From Flavobacterium bizetiae (GTDB taxonomy: Bacteria; Bacteroidota; Bacteroidia; Flavobacteriales; Flavobacteriaceae), in the NCBI RefSeq assembly GCF_902804475.1, contig NZ_CADCSU010000058.1:1-46479 (forward strand): a stretch of 46,479 nucleotides of DNA, written 5' to 3'. The first letter of the stretch is position 1; each line of letters starts with the position of its first letter. This document shows, piece by piece, positions 25,658-33,473 of the stretch. Under the pieces are notes generated by a model. That model searched no databases and had not been told where the DNA came from. It was given only the letters and a program-made list of their open reading frames with translations. The translations under genes and the position numbers were made by a program.

Positions 25658-25699
25658 TTGTATATACAACTATTAAAAGATATACATTTGTATATACAA
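25658..25699 (+). promoter_or_regulatory. Two identical operators TTGTATATACAA over the marR promoter
   Basis: Perfect 12-bp palindromes at 25658-25669 and 25688-25699, centres exactly 30 bp apart. The second overlaps the -7 box TACATTTG (25683-25690). Almost certainly autoregulatory sites for the MarR protein that follows. Confidence 0.75.
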
Positions 25700-25716
25700 A
25701 TTATACACTTACGACT

Positions 25717-26178
25717 ATGACAATTGAAGAGGTTATAAAAAGTACAGTTAAGATGGATAATGCGAAAAAAGTTATTCTGAATATCATGTACACGCAAAAC
25801 GTGATTCAGGATCATTTCAACGAGTTGATAAAACCGTATGATTTATCCGGAGAACAATATAATGTGTTACGTATATTAAGAGGACAAAAAGGAAATCCTG
25901 CTAATATGTGTGTAATACAGGAACGTATGCTGGCTAAAACAAGTAATACAACCCGATTGGTAGACAAATTATTACTAAAGGATTTTGTTACAAGAAATGT
26001 TTGCCCTGGCAATAGACGTAAAATTGAAGTTTTAATCACCCAAAAGGGATTAGATGTTTTGAAAGAATTAGACCCGAAAGTAGATGAACACGAGCGTGCA
26101 TTTGCCGAGAATATAAGTCCAGAAGAATTAGAATTACTGAATAAATTATTAGAAAAATACAGAACCCAACAAAATTAA
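25717..26178 (+). CDS. MarR family transcriptional regulator
   Basis: A 153-residue winged-helix regulator: a long N-terminal dimerisation helix, then LSGEQYNVLRILRGQKG, the recognition region IQERMLAKTSNTTRLVDKLLLKDFV, the wing (RNVCPGNRRKIEVLIT) and a C-terminal helix. MarR proteins usually repress their own promoter and nearby detoxification genes until an aromatic or oxidising ligand binds. I use the ATG at 25717; the open frame to 25651 covers the operators and the -7 box. It lies 4 bp upstream of the nitroreductase gene. Confidence 0.9.
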   Translation: MTIEEVIKSTVKMDNAKKVILNIMYTQNVIQDHFNELIKPYDLSGEQYNVLRILRGQKGNPANMCVIQERMLAKTSNTTRLVDKLLLKDFVTRNVCPGNRRKIEVLITQKGLDVLKELDPKVDEHERAFAENISPEELELLNKLLEKYRTQQN

Positions 26179-26182
26179 TATT

Positions 26183-26815
26183 ATGAGCACATTATTAGAC
26201 AATCTAAATTGGAGATATGCAACAAAGAAGTTTGATGCAACAAAAAAAATATCTTCGGCAGATTTGAATACTTTAAAAGAGGCTGTTAGACTTGCTGCTT
26301 CTTCATACGGATTACAACCTTATAAAGTTGTTATCGTAGAAAATCCTGAAATTAGAGAGCAATTAAAAGCTGCTGCTTACGGTCAGACTCAAATTACTGA
26401 CGCTTCTCAAATTTTTATTTTTGCTAACGACTTGAATGCCGGAGCAGAATCTGTAGATGCTTACATCAAAAATATTAGCGAAACAAGAGGTGTTCCTGCT
26501 GATGCTTTGGCTGGATTTGCTGATATGATGAAAGGTACAATTGCTAACTTATCTCAGGATGCTAAAAACATCTGGACAGCAAAACAAACTTATATCGCTT
26601 TAGGAACTTTATTGGCTGCTGCTGCTGAATTGAAAATCGACGCAACTCCGATGGAAGGATTTAATGCTGCTGCATTTAATGAAATCTTAGGTTTCGATAA
26701 ATTAGGCTTAAACGCATCAGTTATCGCTACTGTAGGTTACAGACATGGCGAAGATGATACACAACACTACAAAAAAGTTAGAAAATCTCACGAGGAATTA
26801 TTTATCACTATATAA
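26183..26815 (+). CDS. NAD(P)H-dependent nitroreductase family flavoenzyme
   Basis: A 210-residue FMN enzyme of the NfsB-like nitroreductase family: the N-terminal RYATKKFD motif binds FMN phosphate, followed by LAASSYGLQPYKVVIVE, then AKQTYIALGTLLAAAAELKIDATPMEGF (second flavin-binding part) and a basic C-terminus. Such enzymes reduce quinones, nitro compounds and other oxidants in two-electron steps. Between MarR and YceI genes it forms a typical stress-induced trio, so electrophile or quinone detoxification is likely. Confidence 0.88.
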   Translation: MSTLLDNLNWRYATKKFDATKKISSADLNTLKEAVRLAASSYGLQPYKVVIVENPEIREQLKAAAYGQTQITDASQIFIFANDLNAGAESVDAYIKNISETRGVPADALAGFADMMKGTIANLSQDAKNIWTAKQTYIALGTLLAAAAELKIDATPMEGFNAAAFNEILGFDKLGLNASVIATVGYRHGEDDTQHYKKVRKSHEELFITI

Positions 26816-26846
26816 TTATTATTAATCCAAAATCAATTTAAACAAC

Positions 26847-27413
26847 ATGAAAAATTTAAAAACAATTGCAATAGCATTATTCGTAGCAGCGGCTAGTATT
26901 TCAGTAAATGCTCAAACTAAAAAAATCGACGTAAAAGCATCTACTATCAAATGGGTAGGTAAAAAAGTAACTGGAGAGCACTCTGGAACTGTAAACTTTA
27001 AAGACGGAGCTGTAGTTTTTAAAGGAAAAAAATTAACTGGTGGATCTTTCACTGTTGATATGACTTCTTTAACTTCAACTGACTTAACTGGAGAATACCA
27101 AGGAAAATTGAATGGTCACTTAAAAGCTGACGATTTCTTTGGAACTGACAAATTCCCAACTGCAAAATTAGTTTTCAAAACTATCGGAGCTAAATCTACT
27201 GACGTTTACACTGTAACTGCTGATTTAACTATCAAAGGAATCACTAAACCAGTAACTTTTGACATTACTGTAGCTGGAAATACTGCAACTACTGCTTTCA
27301 AAGTTGACAGAACTAAATACGATATCAAATACAACTCTGGTAACTTCTTCCAAAACTTAGGAGACAAAACTATCAATGATGATTTCGAATTAACTGTAGC
27401 TTTAAAATTCTAA
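26847..27413 (+). CDS. YceI family periplasmic lipid-binding protein
   Basis: A 188-residue exported protein with a clear signal peptide (..AAASISVNAQ) and the YceI beta-barrel: STIKWVGKKVTGEHSGTVNF, GGSFTVDMTSLTSTDL, LNGHLKADDFFGTDKFP and a C-terminal DDFELTVALKF. Characterised members bind isoprenoid quinones or other polyprenyl lipids in the barrel. Co-transcription with a nitroreductase fits a quinone-related stress function. Ends at a strong terminator. Confidence 0.9.
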   Translation: MKNLKTIAIALFVAAASISVNAQTKKIDVKASTIKWVGKKVTGEHSGTVNFKDGAVVFKGKKLTGGSFTVDMTSLTSTDLTGEYQGKLNGHLKADDFFGTDKFPTAKLVFKTIGAKSTDVYTVTADLTIKGITKPVTFDITVAGNTATTAFKVDRTKYDIKYNSGNFFQNLGDKTINDDFELTVALKF

Positions 27414-27452
27414 TATTTAAAGATTAACACACAATTCTTAATATTATAAGAA

Positions 27453-27483
27453 AAACCCCAATGGTTCAAAACTATTGGGGTTT
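27453..27483 (+). terminator. Terminator of the marR-nitroreductase-yceI operon
   Basis: Arms AAACCCCAAT (27453-27462) and ATTGGGGTTT (27474-27483), then a T-rich run. Confidence 0.85.
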
Positions 27484-27574
27484 CTTTTTACATTATTTTC
27501 AAAAAGATAACATCCTTAATATTCACATAACACTTTCGTAATAACATCTAAGACTTTGATTAACATTGGGCTTC

Positions 27575-27582
27575 TAATTTTG
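27575..27582 (+). promoter_or_regulatory. -7 box of the secreted protein gene at 27624
   Basis: TAATTTTG, a perfect TAnnTTTG box 42 bp before the start codon. Confidence 0.5.
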
Positions 27583-27623
27583 GGCTAACTAAAAAAACAA
27601 CACTAGAAATCAAACTCATAGTT

Positions 27624-28904
27624 ATGAAAGCAAAACTACATATTGCAATTATTACTCTTCTAAGTACTTTATTTTTACAAGCCCAACAACAACCCAAAGG
27701 AATTATTGGTAACTCTAACTGGATGAGCAACTGGACCAATTTTAAACCGGCAAATACTGAATATAACGAAGCTACAAATATTATCGCAGGAACTATTGAT
27801 AAAGACACCAGATTAACCAAACGCAATACATATCAATTGGTTGGTGTGGTTTATGTTACTAAAAATGCTGTTTTAACTATAGAACCGGGAACTGTTATTC
27901 GCGGAGATGATAAAACCTGCGGAACTCTTGTCATCACCAATGGCGCAAAAATCGTGGCCGAAGGTCTAGAAACTGATCCTATTATTTTTACTTCGAATAA
28001 AGAAATTGCAGACAGAAAACCTGGAGACTGGGGCGGAATCATCATTTTAGGTAAAGCACCAATAAATACGATTGGCGGTGTACACACTTTACCTTTTGAT
28101 CTTGAACCAATGCTTAATCATTATGGAGGTCAGGATGCCGAAGACAACTCTGGAATTTTAAAATATGTAAGAATTGAATATTCCGGAAGAAAACTAAGTG
28201 CTGCCAAAGAACTTAACGGACTTTCGCTGGCCGGAGTGGGCAGAAAAACAGTTTTGAGCAATATCCAGATTAGTTACTCAAACGACGATTCGTTCGAATG
28301 TTATGGTGGAGATTTAAACATGAATAACCTTGTTTCATACCGAACTACAGATGATGATTTCGATTTTACACAAGGAGCTCAAATCAATATTAGTAATAGT
28401 ATTGCCATTCGTCACCCGTTTTCATCAGATATTTCAGGATCAAGATGTTTTGAAGTAGATTCATACGACAAAATTCAGAATACTGATATGTCTAAAAAAT
28501 TAACCAAAATAAACGCGAGTAACATCACTTTGGTTAATTTAGAAGAAAACAATCAGGGACTTGTGAGAGAATCTGTTTACGTAAGAGAAAATACTTTCTT
28601 TAATTTAACCAATAGTATTATTTCGGGCTTTACTCCTTTTGCTTTATTAGAAGGAAATATTGGTAATGGAGAGGTTAATTTAGCGAAAATTACTTTCAAA
28701 AACTTAATCGTTAACAATTGTAATGGCGGAATTATAAGCGAAGCTGGTGGTGCAAATCCGGCAATCGAAAAATTCTACAGCAATCCTGATTTCCAGATAA
28801 ACTATACAAAAATCAAAAACAGCGAATTGTTTACGACGCCTAACATCAAAGGAAATCCGGATTTTAGAATGAACCAAAACAATACAATTGCAATTGGAAA
28901 TTAG
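27624..28904 (+). CDS. Secreted right-handed beta-helix-like protein
   Basis: A 426-residue protein with a signal peptide ending FLQAQ. The body is rich in short repeats of N, G, T and I that look like parallel beta-helix coils: GVVYVTKNAVLTIEPGTVIRG, ILKYVRIEYSGR, GLSLAGVGRKTVLSNIQI. Similar Bacteroidota secreted proteins are sometimes mislabelled 'multidrug transporter'. No T9SS C-terminal sorting domain is visible, nor are catalytic residues obvious. Its own promoter and its isolation suggest a single gene. Function unknown; surface binding or polysaccharide interaction is speculative. Confidence 0.75.
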   Translation: MKAKLHIAIITLLSTLFLQAQQQPKGIIGNSNWMSNWTNFKPANTEYNEATNIIAGTIDKDTRLTKRNTYQLVGVVYVTKNAVLTIEPGTVIRGDDKTCGTLVITNGAKIVAEGLETDPIIFTSNKEIADRKPGDWGGIIILGKAPINTIGGVHTLPFDLEPMLNHYGGQDAEDNSGILKYVRIEYSGRKLSAAKELNGLSLAGVGRKTVLSNIQISYSNDDSFECYGGDLNMNNLVSYRTTDDDFDFTQGAQINISNSIAIRHPFSSDISGSRCFEVDSYDKIQNTDMSKKLTKINASNITLVNLEENNQGLVRESVYVRENTFFNLTNSIISGFTPFALLEGNIGNGEVNLAKITFKNLIVNNCNGGIISEAGGANPAIEKFYSNPDFQINYTKIKNSELFTTPNIKGNPDFRMNQNNTIAIGN

Positions 28905-29001
28905 ACATTTAAAGTAATTGAGAAGAATGAAATTTAACAAATTTTAAAATTTAGAAAAGATTTTTTTTAAATTTTATGTATTCTAATCCAAATTACATTT
29001 A

Positions 29002-29009
29002 TATCTTTG
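29002..29009 (+). promoter_or_regulatory. -7 box of the trp operon
   Basis: Perfect TATCTTTG box, 18 bp before the leader-peptide ATG. The -33 element is not obvious. Confidence 0.65.
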
Positions 29010-29027
29010 TCACATCAAAATAAAGAA

Positions 29028-29084
29028 ATGAAAACATTAATGAACAATACTTGGTGGTGGAAGAATTTACGTCAAACGTCGTGA
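29028..29084 (+). CDS. trpL: trp operon leader peptide (Trp-Trp-Trp)
   Basis: An 18-residue ORF, MKTLMNNTWWWKNLRQTS, with three consecutive TGG codons at 29052-29060. It follows the operon's -7 box and precedes a strong terminator and trpE. In classical attenuation a ribosome stalls on such codons when charged tRNA-Trp is scarce. The last codons and the stop (GTCGTGA, 29078-29084) are complementary to 29135-29141 in the terminator, so stalling upstream would leave that pairing free. Too short for ordinary gene callers. Confidence 0.85.
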   Translation: MKTLMNNTWWWKNLRQTS

Positions 29085-29156
29085 ACGAAGCTTCCTATGG
29101 TACTGTAAAAACTATAAATATAAAGGGCTTGTCATCACGACAAGCCCTTTTTTTTT
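29078..29156 (+). promoter_or_regulatory. trp attenuator: antiterminator and terminator hairpin
   Basis: Terminator: 12-bp arms AAAGGGCTTGTC (29122-29133) and GACAAGCCCTTT (29139-29150), loop ATCAC, then a T run to 29156. Alternative pairing: GTCGTGA (29078-29084), overlapping the leader stop codon, with TCACGAC (29135-29141), which removes part of the terminator's loop and 3' arm. Terminated RNA if the leader is fully read; read-through when the ribosome stalls at the Trp codons. Confidence 0.85.
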
Positions 29157-29203
29157 GATCAAAACTTAACTGGAAAATATTAAAAACTAAAAAACAACAT
29201 ACT

Positions 29204-30604
29204 TTGAAACCTTTTATACTCAACACACATTACAAACAAATTCTGGCAGACACCATTACGCCGGTAAGTATTTATTTTAAAATAAGAGATAAATTCCCAA
29301 ATAGTTTATTACTTGAAAGTAGTGATTATCACGGAAATGACAATAGTTTCTCTTACATCTGCTGCAACCCGATTGCCACAATTAAGATCGAAAACGAAAC
29401 GATTTCAAAAACTTTTCCTGACGGAACTACAGAACAAATTTCAATTGACGCTTCAACTAACATTCCAGAAGTAATTCAGGAATTTTCAAGTCAGTTTCAA
29501 TCAGAAAAAAACGATTTTAAATTCATCAATAACGGATTATTCGGATACATTTCTTACGATGCCGTTCGTTATTTCGAGAAAGTTTCAATTGCTAAAAAAG
29601 ATAATGCAACTTTAATTCCGGATGTATTTTATGCGGTTTACCAAAACATCATCGCCATCAATCACTTCAAAAACGAAGCATACATTTTTTGCCATAGCGT
29701 AGACGGAAAAAATAATATTGCCGAAATCGAACAATTATTACAATCCAGAAATATTGCTTCGTACAAATTCACCAAAGAAGGTGAAGGATTCTCTAACTTA
29801 ACCGATGATGAATTCAAACACAATGTGGCTTTAGCTAAGAAGCATTGTTTTAGGGGAGACGTTTTTCAATTGGTTTTATCACGTCGTTTTACCCAAGGTT
29901 TTAAAGGAGACGAGTTCAATGTTTACCGCGCTTTAAGAAGCATTAATCCTTCTCCTTATTTATTCTTTTTTGATTATGGAGATTTCAAAATATTTGGGTC
30001 TTCGCCCGAAGCTCAAATTATCGTAAAAAACAGAAAAGCCGAAATTCACCCAATCGCAGGAACTTTTAAAAGAACCGGAAATGACGAACGCGATGCACTT
30101 TTAGCCAAAGAACTTTCTGAAGATAAAAAAGAAAACAGCGAGCACGTTATGTTAGTCGACTTGGCCAGAAACGATTTAAGCAGAAACGGACATGATGTGA
30201 ATGTAGAAAAATACAGAGAAGTTCAGTTTTTCTCTCACGTAATTCACTTAGTTTCTAAAGTTACAGGTCATTTACATGAAAAAGCAACTACGATGCAAGT
30301 TGTTGCAGATACTTTCCCGGCAGGAACTTTAAGCGGAGCACCAAAACACAGAGCAATGCAATTGATTGAAGATTACGAAAAAACAAATCGTAATTTCTAT
30401 GGAGGAGCAATCGGTTTCATGGATTTCGAAGGAAACTTTAACCACGCGATTATGATTCGAACTTTCCTGAGTAAAAATCATCAATTACATTGTCAGGCCG
30501 GAGCCGGAATTGTAGCAAGTTCTGATGAAGAAAGCGAAATGCAGGAAGTTTATAACAAATTAAGAGCATTGAATACAGCTCTTGAAATGGCAGAGAAAAT
30601 TTAG
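29204..30604 (+). CDS. trpE: Anthranilate synthase component I
   Basis: A 466-residue chorismate-binding enzyme that forms anthranilate from chorismate, using ammonia delivered by TrpG. N-terminal LLESSDYHG is the tryptophan feedback-inhibition site; the catalytic part shows GSSPEAQIIV, HPIAGTFKR, HVMLVDLARNDLSR and the end GGAIGFMDFEG / QAGAGIVASSDEE. The start codon is TTG, since the conserved MKPFIL opening begins there and no ATG is nearby. First structural gene of the operon, 50 bp beyond the attenuator. Confidence 0.95.
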   Translation: MKPFILNTHYKQILADTITPVSIYFKIRDKFPNSLLLESSDYHGNDNSFSYICCNPIATIKIENETISKTFPDGTTEQISIDASTNIPEVIQEFSSQFQSEKNDFKFINNGLFGYISYDAVRYFEKVSIAKKDNATLIPDVFYAVYQNIIAINHFKNEAYIFCHSVDGKNNIAEIEQLLQSRNIASYKFTKEGEGFSNLTDDEFKHNVALAKKHCFRGDVFQLVLSRRFTQGFKGDEFNVYRALRSINPSPYLFFFDYGDFKIFGSSPEAQIIVKNRKAEIHPIAGTFKRTGNDERDALLAKELSEDKKENSEHVMLVDLARNDLSRNGHDVNVEKYREVQFFSHVIHLVSKVTGHLHEKATTMQVVADTFPAGTLSGAPKHRAMQLIEDYEKTNRNFYGGAIGFMDFEGNFNHAIMIRTFLSKNHQLHCQAGAGIVASSDEESEMQEVYNKLRALNTALEMAEKI

Positions 30605-30742
30605 CATTAAGATACGTCTCCCGAGGTTGAAACCTCGGGCAATGTTTAAAAAATAATCTATATAAACATAGCCGACGGTTTCAACCGTCGGGACAAAGAT
30701 TAGCAAGACCATAAAAAATTAAAAACCACAAAACCATAAATC
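30605..30742. repeat. Two GAGGTT/AACCTC-type hairpin repeats
   Basis: CCCGAGGTT-GA-AACCTCGGG (30620-30639) and CCGACGGTT-TC-AACCGTCGG (30672-30691) are perfect 9-bp hairpins that use different letters in the stem around a TTGAAA or TTTCAA core. They lie between trpE and the lipoprotein gene. Relatives with weaker stems are at 43503-43555. Confidence 0.75.
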
Positions 30743-31186
30743 ATGAAAAAAGCAATTTCAATTTTAGTTTTAATCATTACTATCACCTCTTGTAATTCGG
30801 AAAAAAAGGAAATTCCATTAGCTGGAACCTGGCGTCTGATATCAGCAGAAACCACTGAAAAAGATTCAACGTTCTCGACTTTCAATCCAAAAACAAAAAT
30901 GATTAAGATTATAAACGATAGGCATTTTGCTTTTTTCAATCATGATTTAAATAATGGTAAAGATTCAACAAATTCAGTATTCTTTGGCGGAGGCGGAAAA
31001 TACACTTTAAAAGATAGTACATACACAGAGAATTTAGAGTTTTTCAATAACAGACAATGGGAAAACAACAAATTTGAGTTTATAGTAAAAATTAAAAATG
31101 ATACACTGATTCAAAAAGGAATCGAGAAAATAGAAAAATTAGGCGTTGATCGTGTTATAGTCGAAAAATACGTTCGAGAAAAATAG
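30743..31186 (+). CDS. Small lipocalin-like lipoprotein inside the trp operon
   Basis: A 147-residue lipoprotein with a lipobox ending ITSC (Cys17). The mature part starts near LAGTWRLISAE, the G-x-W strand typical of lipocalin-like domains, and then alternates short beta strands. No specific ligand can be named. It is placed between trpE and trpG, both in the same orientation, with spacers full of repeats. A role in tryptophan metabolism is not evident, so I treat it as a passenger gene. Confidence 0.75.
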   Translation: MKKAISILVLIITITSCNSEKKEIPLAGTWRLISAETTEKDSTFSTFNPKTKMIKIINDRHFAFFNHDLNNGKDSTNSVFFGGGGKYTLKDSTYTENLEFFNNRQWENNKFEFIVKIKNDTLIQKGIEKIEKLGVDRVIVEKYVREK

Positions 31187-31195
31187 AAATTTAGT

Positions 31196-31268
31196 TGTCA
31201 GTCTCAGTATTCAGTCACAGTTTAAAAAACTTAGAATCTTAGGCCCTTAGCAACTTAGAACCTCAAGA
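31196..31268. repeat. CAGTCTCAGT + CTTAGNAN composite repeat before trpG
   Basis: CAGTCTCAGTATTCAGTCACAG (31200-31221) is followed by CTTAGAAT, CTTAGGCC, CTTAGCAA, CTTAGAAC octamers that end about 10 bp before the trpG ATG. Confidence 0.75.
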
Positions 31269-31271
31269 AAA

Positions 31272-31838
31272 ATGAAAAAAATATTAGTTATAGACAATTA
31301 CGATAGTTTCACTTATAATTTAGTGCACTATTTAGAAGATTTAAATTGCGAAGTTACCGTTTACAGAAACGACGAATTTGATATTGATGAAATCGCTTCT
31401 TTCGAGAAAATATTACTTTCTCCGGGGCCCGGAATTCCTGATGAAGCTGGTTTATTAAAAGCGGTAATCGCAAAATATGCTCCAACAAAAAGCATTTTAG
31501 GAGTTTGTTTAGGACAGCAAGCTATTGGAGAAGTATTTGGAGGAACACTTTCAAACCTTGATAAAGTTTATCACGGCGTTGCAACGAATGTAAAAACAGT
31601 AGTTTCTGATGAAATTTTGTTTGAAGGTTTAGGAAACGAATTTGAAGTTGGAAGATACCATTCATGGGTTGTAGATGCTAATTTGCCTGATGTCCTTGAA
31701 GCAACTTCAGTCGACGAAAACGGACAAATTATGTCATTAAGACACAAAACTTTTGATGTAAGAGGCGTTCAGTTTCACCCGGAAAGTGTACTTACACCAA
31801 ACGGAAAAAGAATTTTAGAGAATTGGATAAAGAGCTAG
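31272..31838 (+). CDS. trpG: Anthranilate synthase component II (glutamine amidotransferase)
   Basis: A 188-residue class I glutamine amidotransferase. It has DNYDSFTYNLVHYL at the start, the oxyanion turn LSPGPGIPDEAG, the nucleophile Cys79 in GVCLGQQAIGE, and the His/Glu pair in VQFHPESVLT. It releases ammonia from glutamine for TrpE. The 85-bp spacer before it holds repeats; it is the third CDS after the attenuator. Confidence 0.95.
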   Translation: MKKILVIDNYDSFTYNLVHYLEDLNCEVTVYRNDEFDIDEIASFEKILLSPGPGIPDEAGLLKAVIAKYAPTKSILGVCLGQQAIGEVFGGTLSNLDKVYHGVATNVKTVVSDEILFEGLGNEFEVGRYHSWVVDANLPDVLEATSVDENGQIMSLRHKTFDVRGVQFHPESVLTPNGKRILENWIKS

Positions 31839-31840
31839 TT

Positions 31841-31924
31841 TATAGTCTCAGTATTCAGTCTCAGTCACAGTTTACAAAAAACCCTTAGAACCCTAGAATT
31901 TTAGCAACTTAGAGCCTTAAAAAA
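31841..31924. repeat. CAGTATTCAGTC + CTTAGNAN composite repeat before the GNAT gene
   Basis: The same order of modules as before trpG: CAGTATTCAGTCTCAGTCACAG (31849-31870), then CTTAGAAC, CTAGAATT, TTAGCAA, CTTAGAGC ending seven bases before the ATG. Confidence 0.75.
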
Positions 31925-31925
31925 A

Positions 31926-32330
31926 ATGATAACTATTTCAGAAACTAAAGAAATCAATATCGAAGACGTTTTGATATTATACAAAGCAAACGAATGGAGT
32001 TCAGCTAATAAACCAAACGAATTGTATAGCGGTCTTTTAAATTCAGAAACTTTAATCACGGCTTGGGAAGATCAAAAATTGGTTGGACTTGGAAATGCAA
32101 TTTCTGATGGATTCTTAACAGTATATTATCCACATTTATTGGTGCTTCCGGAATATCAGGGAAAAGGAATTGGAAAATTGATCCTGGATAAAATGCAGGA
32201 GAAATACAGCCATTTTCATATGCAAATGTTAAACGCCGATGGAAAATCTGTTGACTTCTACAAGAAAAACGGATTTGAACGCGCAGGAAAAACAGAACCC
32301 ATGTGGATTTATCAGGGAAATGAACATTGA
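31926..32330 (+). CDS. GNAT family N-acetyltransferase (trp operon passenger)
   Basis: A 134-residue GNAT enzyme with the acetyl-CoA motif VLPEYQGKGIGKLILDKM in the middle and a final DFYKKNGFERAGKTEPMWIY. Single domain, no membrane segments. It lies between trpG and trpD with no overlap, flanked by the same composite repeats on both sides, and has no obvious biochemical tie to tryptophan synthesis. It will nevertheless be transcribed with the operon and so respond to tryptophan. Confidence 0.85.
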   Translation: MITISETKEINIEDVLILYKANEWSSANKPNELYSGLLNSETLITAWEDQKLVGLGNAISDGFLTVYYPHLLVLPEYQGKGIGKLILDKMQEKYSHFHMQMLNADGKSVDFYKKNGFERAGKTEPMWIYQGNEH

Positions 32331-32332
32331 AA

Positions 32333-32428
32333 AAGTAAACAGTCGCAGTCACAGTTTTTAGTCTCAGTTACAGTTTTCAGAAAAAAAACTTAGTAACTCA
32401 GAACCTTAGCAACTTAGAACCTTAAAAA
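32333..32428. repeat. CAGTCGCAGTCACAG + CTTAGNAN composite repeat before trpD
   Basis: AACAGTCGCAGTCACAGTTT and AGTCTCAGTTACAG lead into CTTAGTAA, CTCAGAAC, CTTAGCAA, CTTAGAAC, ending some ten bases before the trpD ATG. Confidence 0.75.
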
Positions 32429-32430
32429 AA

Positions 32431-33423
32431 ATGAAAACTATATTAAATAAATTAATCAATCACGAAGTACTTTCAAAAGAAGAAGCTAAAAACGTCTTGA
32501 TTAATATCTCAAGTGGTCAATACAATCCGAGTCAGATTTCGGCATTTTTGACTGTTTTTATGATGCGAAGCATTACCATTGATGAACTTTCCGGATTTCG
32601 TGAAGCTTTATTAGAATTATGCGTTCGCGTTGATTTATCAGCTTACAATACTATCGATCTTTGCGGAACTGGTGGTGACGGAAAAGATACTTTTAATATC
32701 TCGACTTTGGCATCGTTTATTTCAGCCGGAGCAGGAATAAAAGTAGCCAAACACGGAAATTACGGTGTTTCTTCAATCTCAGGTTCGAGTAACGTAATGG
32801 AGAAAATGGGAATTAAATTCAGCAATGAGGCTGCATTTTTAGAAAAATGTATCGACAAAGCCGGAATTTGTGTTTTGCACGCTCCCCTATTTCACCCAGC
32901 GATGAAAAACGTCGGACCAATTCGTAAAGAATTAGCCGTAAAAACATTCTTTAATATGTTGGGACCAATGGTAAATCCATCATTTCCACAGAATCAATTG
33001 GTTGGTGTTTTCAATCTAGAATTGGCGAGAATGTATGCTTATTTATATCAAAACACAGATATCAATTTCACGATCCTACATTCGCTTGACGGATATGACG
33101 AAATCTCCTTAACAGGCCCGACAAAAACGATCACATCGCACATGGAAGGAATGTTAAAACCTGAAGATTTTGGTGTTAGACTTTTATCTCAAAGTGAAAT
33201 CGAAGGCGGAAAAACAATCGAAGAATCTGCTGATATGTTCATCAACATCCTATCCGGAAAAGGAACCGAAGCGCAGAATAATGTGGTTTGTGCCAATGCT
33301 GCAATGGCAATTGCAACGGTTACAAAATGTTCTCCGCTGGAAGGATTTGAACTAGCAAAAGAAAGCTTATTCTCCGGAAAAGGACATCAAGCGCTTAAAA
33401 AATTACAAGAGTTATCTCTTTAA
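32431..33423 (+). CDS. trpD: Anthranilate phosphoribosyltransferase
   Basis: A 330-residue enzyme that joins anthranilate to PRPP. The PRPP/glycine loop is CGTGGDGKDTFNIST near residue 80, followed by KHGNYGVSSISGSSNVMEKMG, the FHPAMKNVGPIRKEL anthranilate-binding stretch and the magnesium-binding DGYDEISLTGPT. Length equals that of other TrpD proteins. Not fused to trpG as in E. coli. Fourth trp enzyme gene, after the GNAT insertion. Confidence 0.95.
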   Translation: MKTILNKLINHEVLSKEEAKNVLINISSGQYNPSQISAFLTVFMMRSITIDELSGFREALLELCVRVDLSAYNTIDLCGTGGDGKDTFNISTLASFISAGAGIKVAKHGNYGVSSISGSSNVMEKMGIKFSNEAAFLEKCIDKAGICVLHAPLFHPAMKNVGPIRKELAVKTFFNMLGPMVNPSFPQNQLVGVFNLELARMYAYLYQNTDINFTILHSLDGYDEISLTGPTKTITSHMEGMLKPEDFGVRLLSQSEIEGGKTIEESADMFINILSGKGTEAQNNVVCANAAMAIATVTKCSPLEGFELAKESLFSGKGHQALKKLQELSL

Positions 33424-33472
33424 AATTAAAAAACTTAGTACCTCAGTACCTTAGAAACTTAGCACCTTAAAA
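33424..33472. repeat. CTTAGNAN octamers before trpC
   Basis: CTTAGTAC, CTCAGTAC, CTTAGAAA, CTTAGCAC fill the 50-bp spacer. The CAGTC-type module is missing here. Confidence 0.7.
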
Positions 33473-33473
33473 A

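Noticed and set aside
25651..25716. Longer form of the MarR protein
   Set aside because: The extra 22 residues translate the two TTGTATATACAA operators and the promoter.
33424..33472. CRISPR-like or regulatory stem-loop in the CTTAG repeats
   Set aside because: Units of 8 bp are directly adjacent and vary in sequence; no spacer-repeat alternation.
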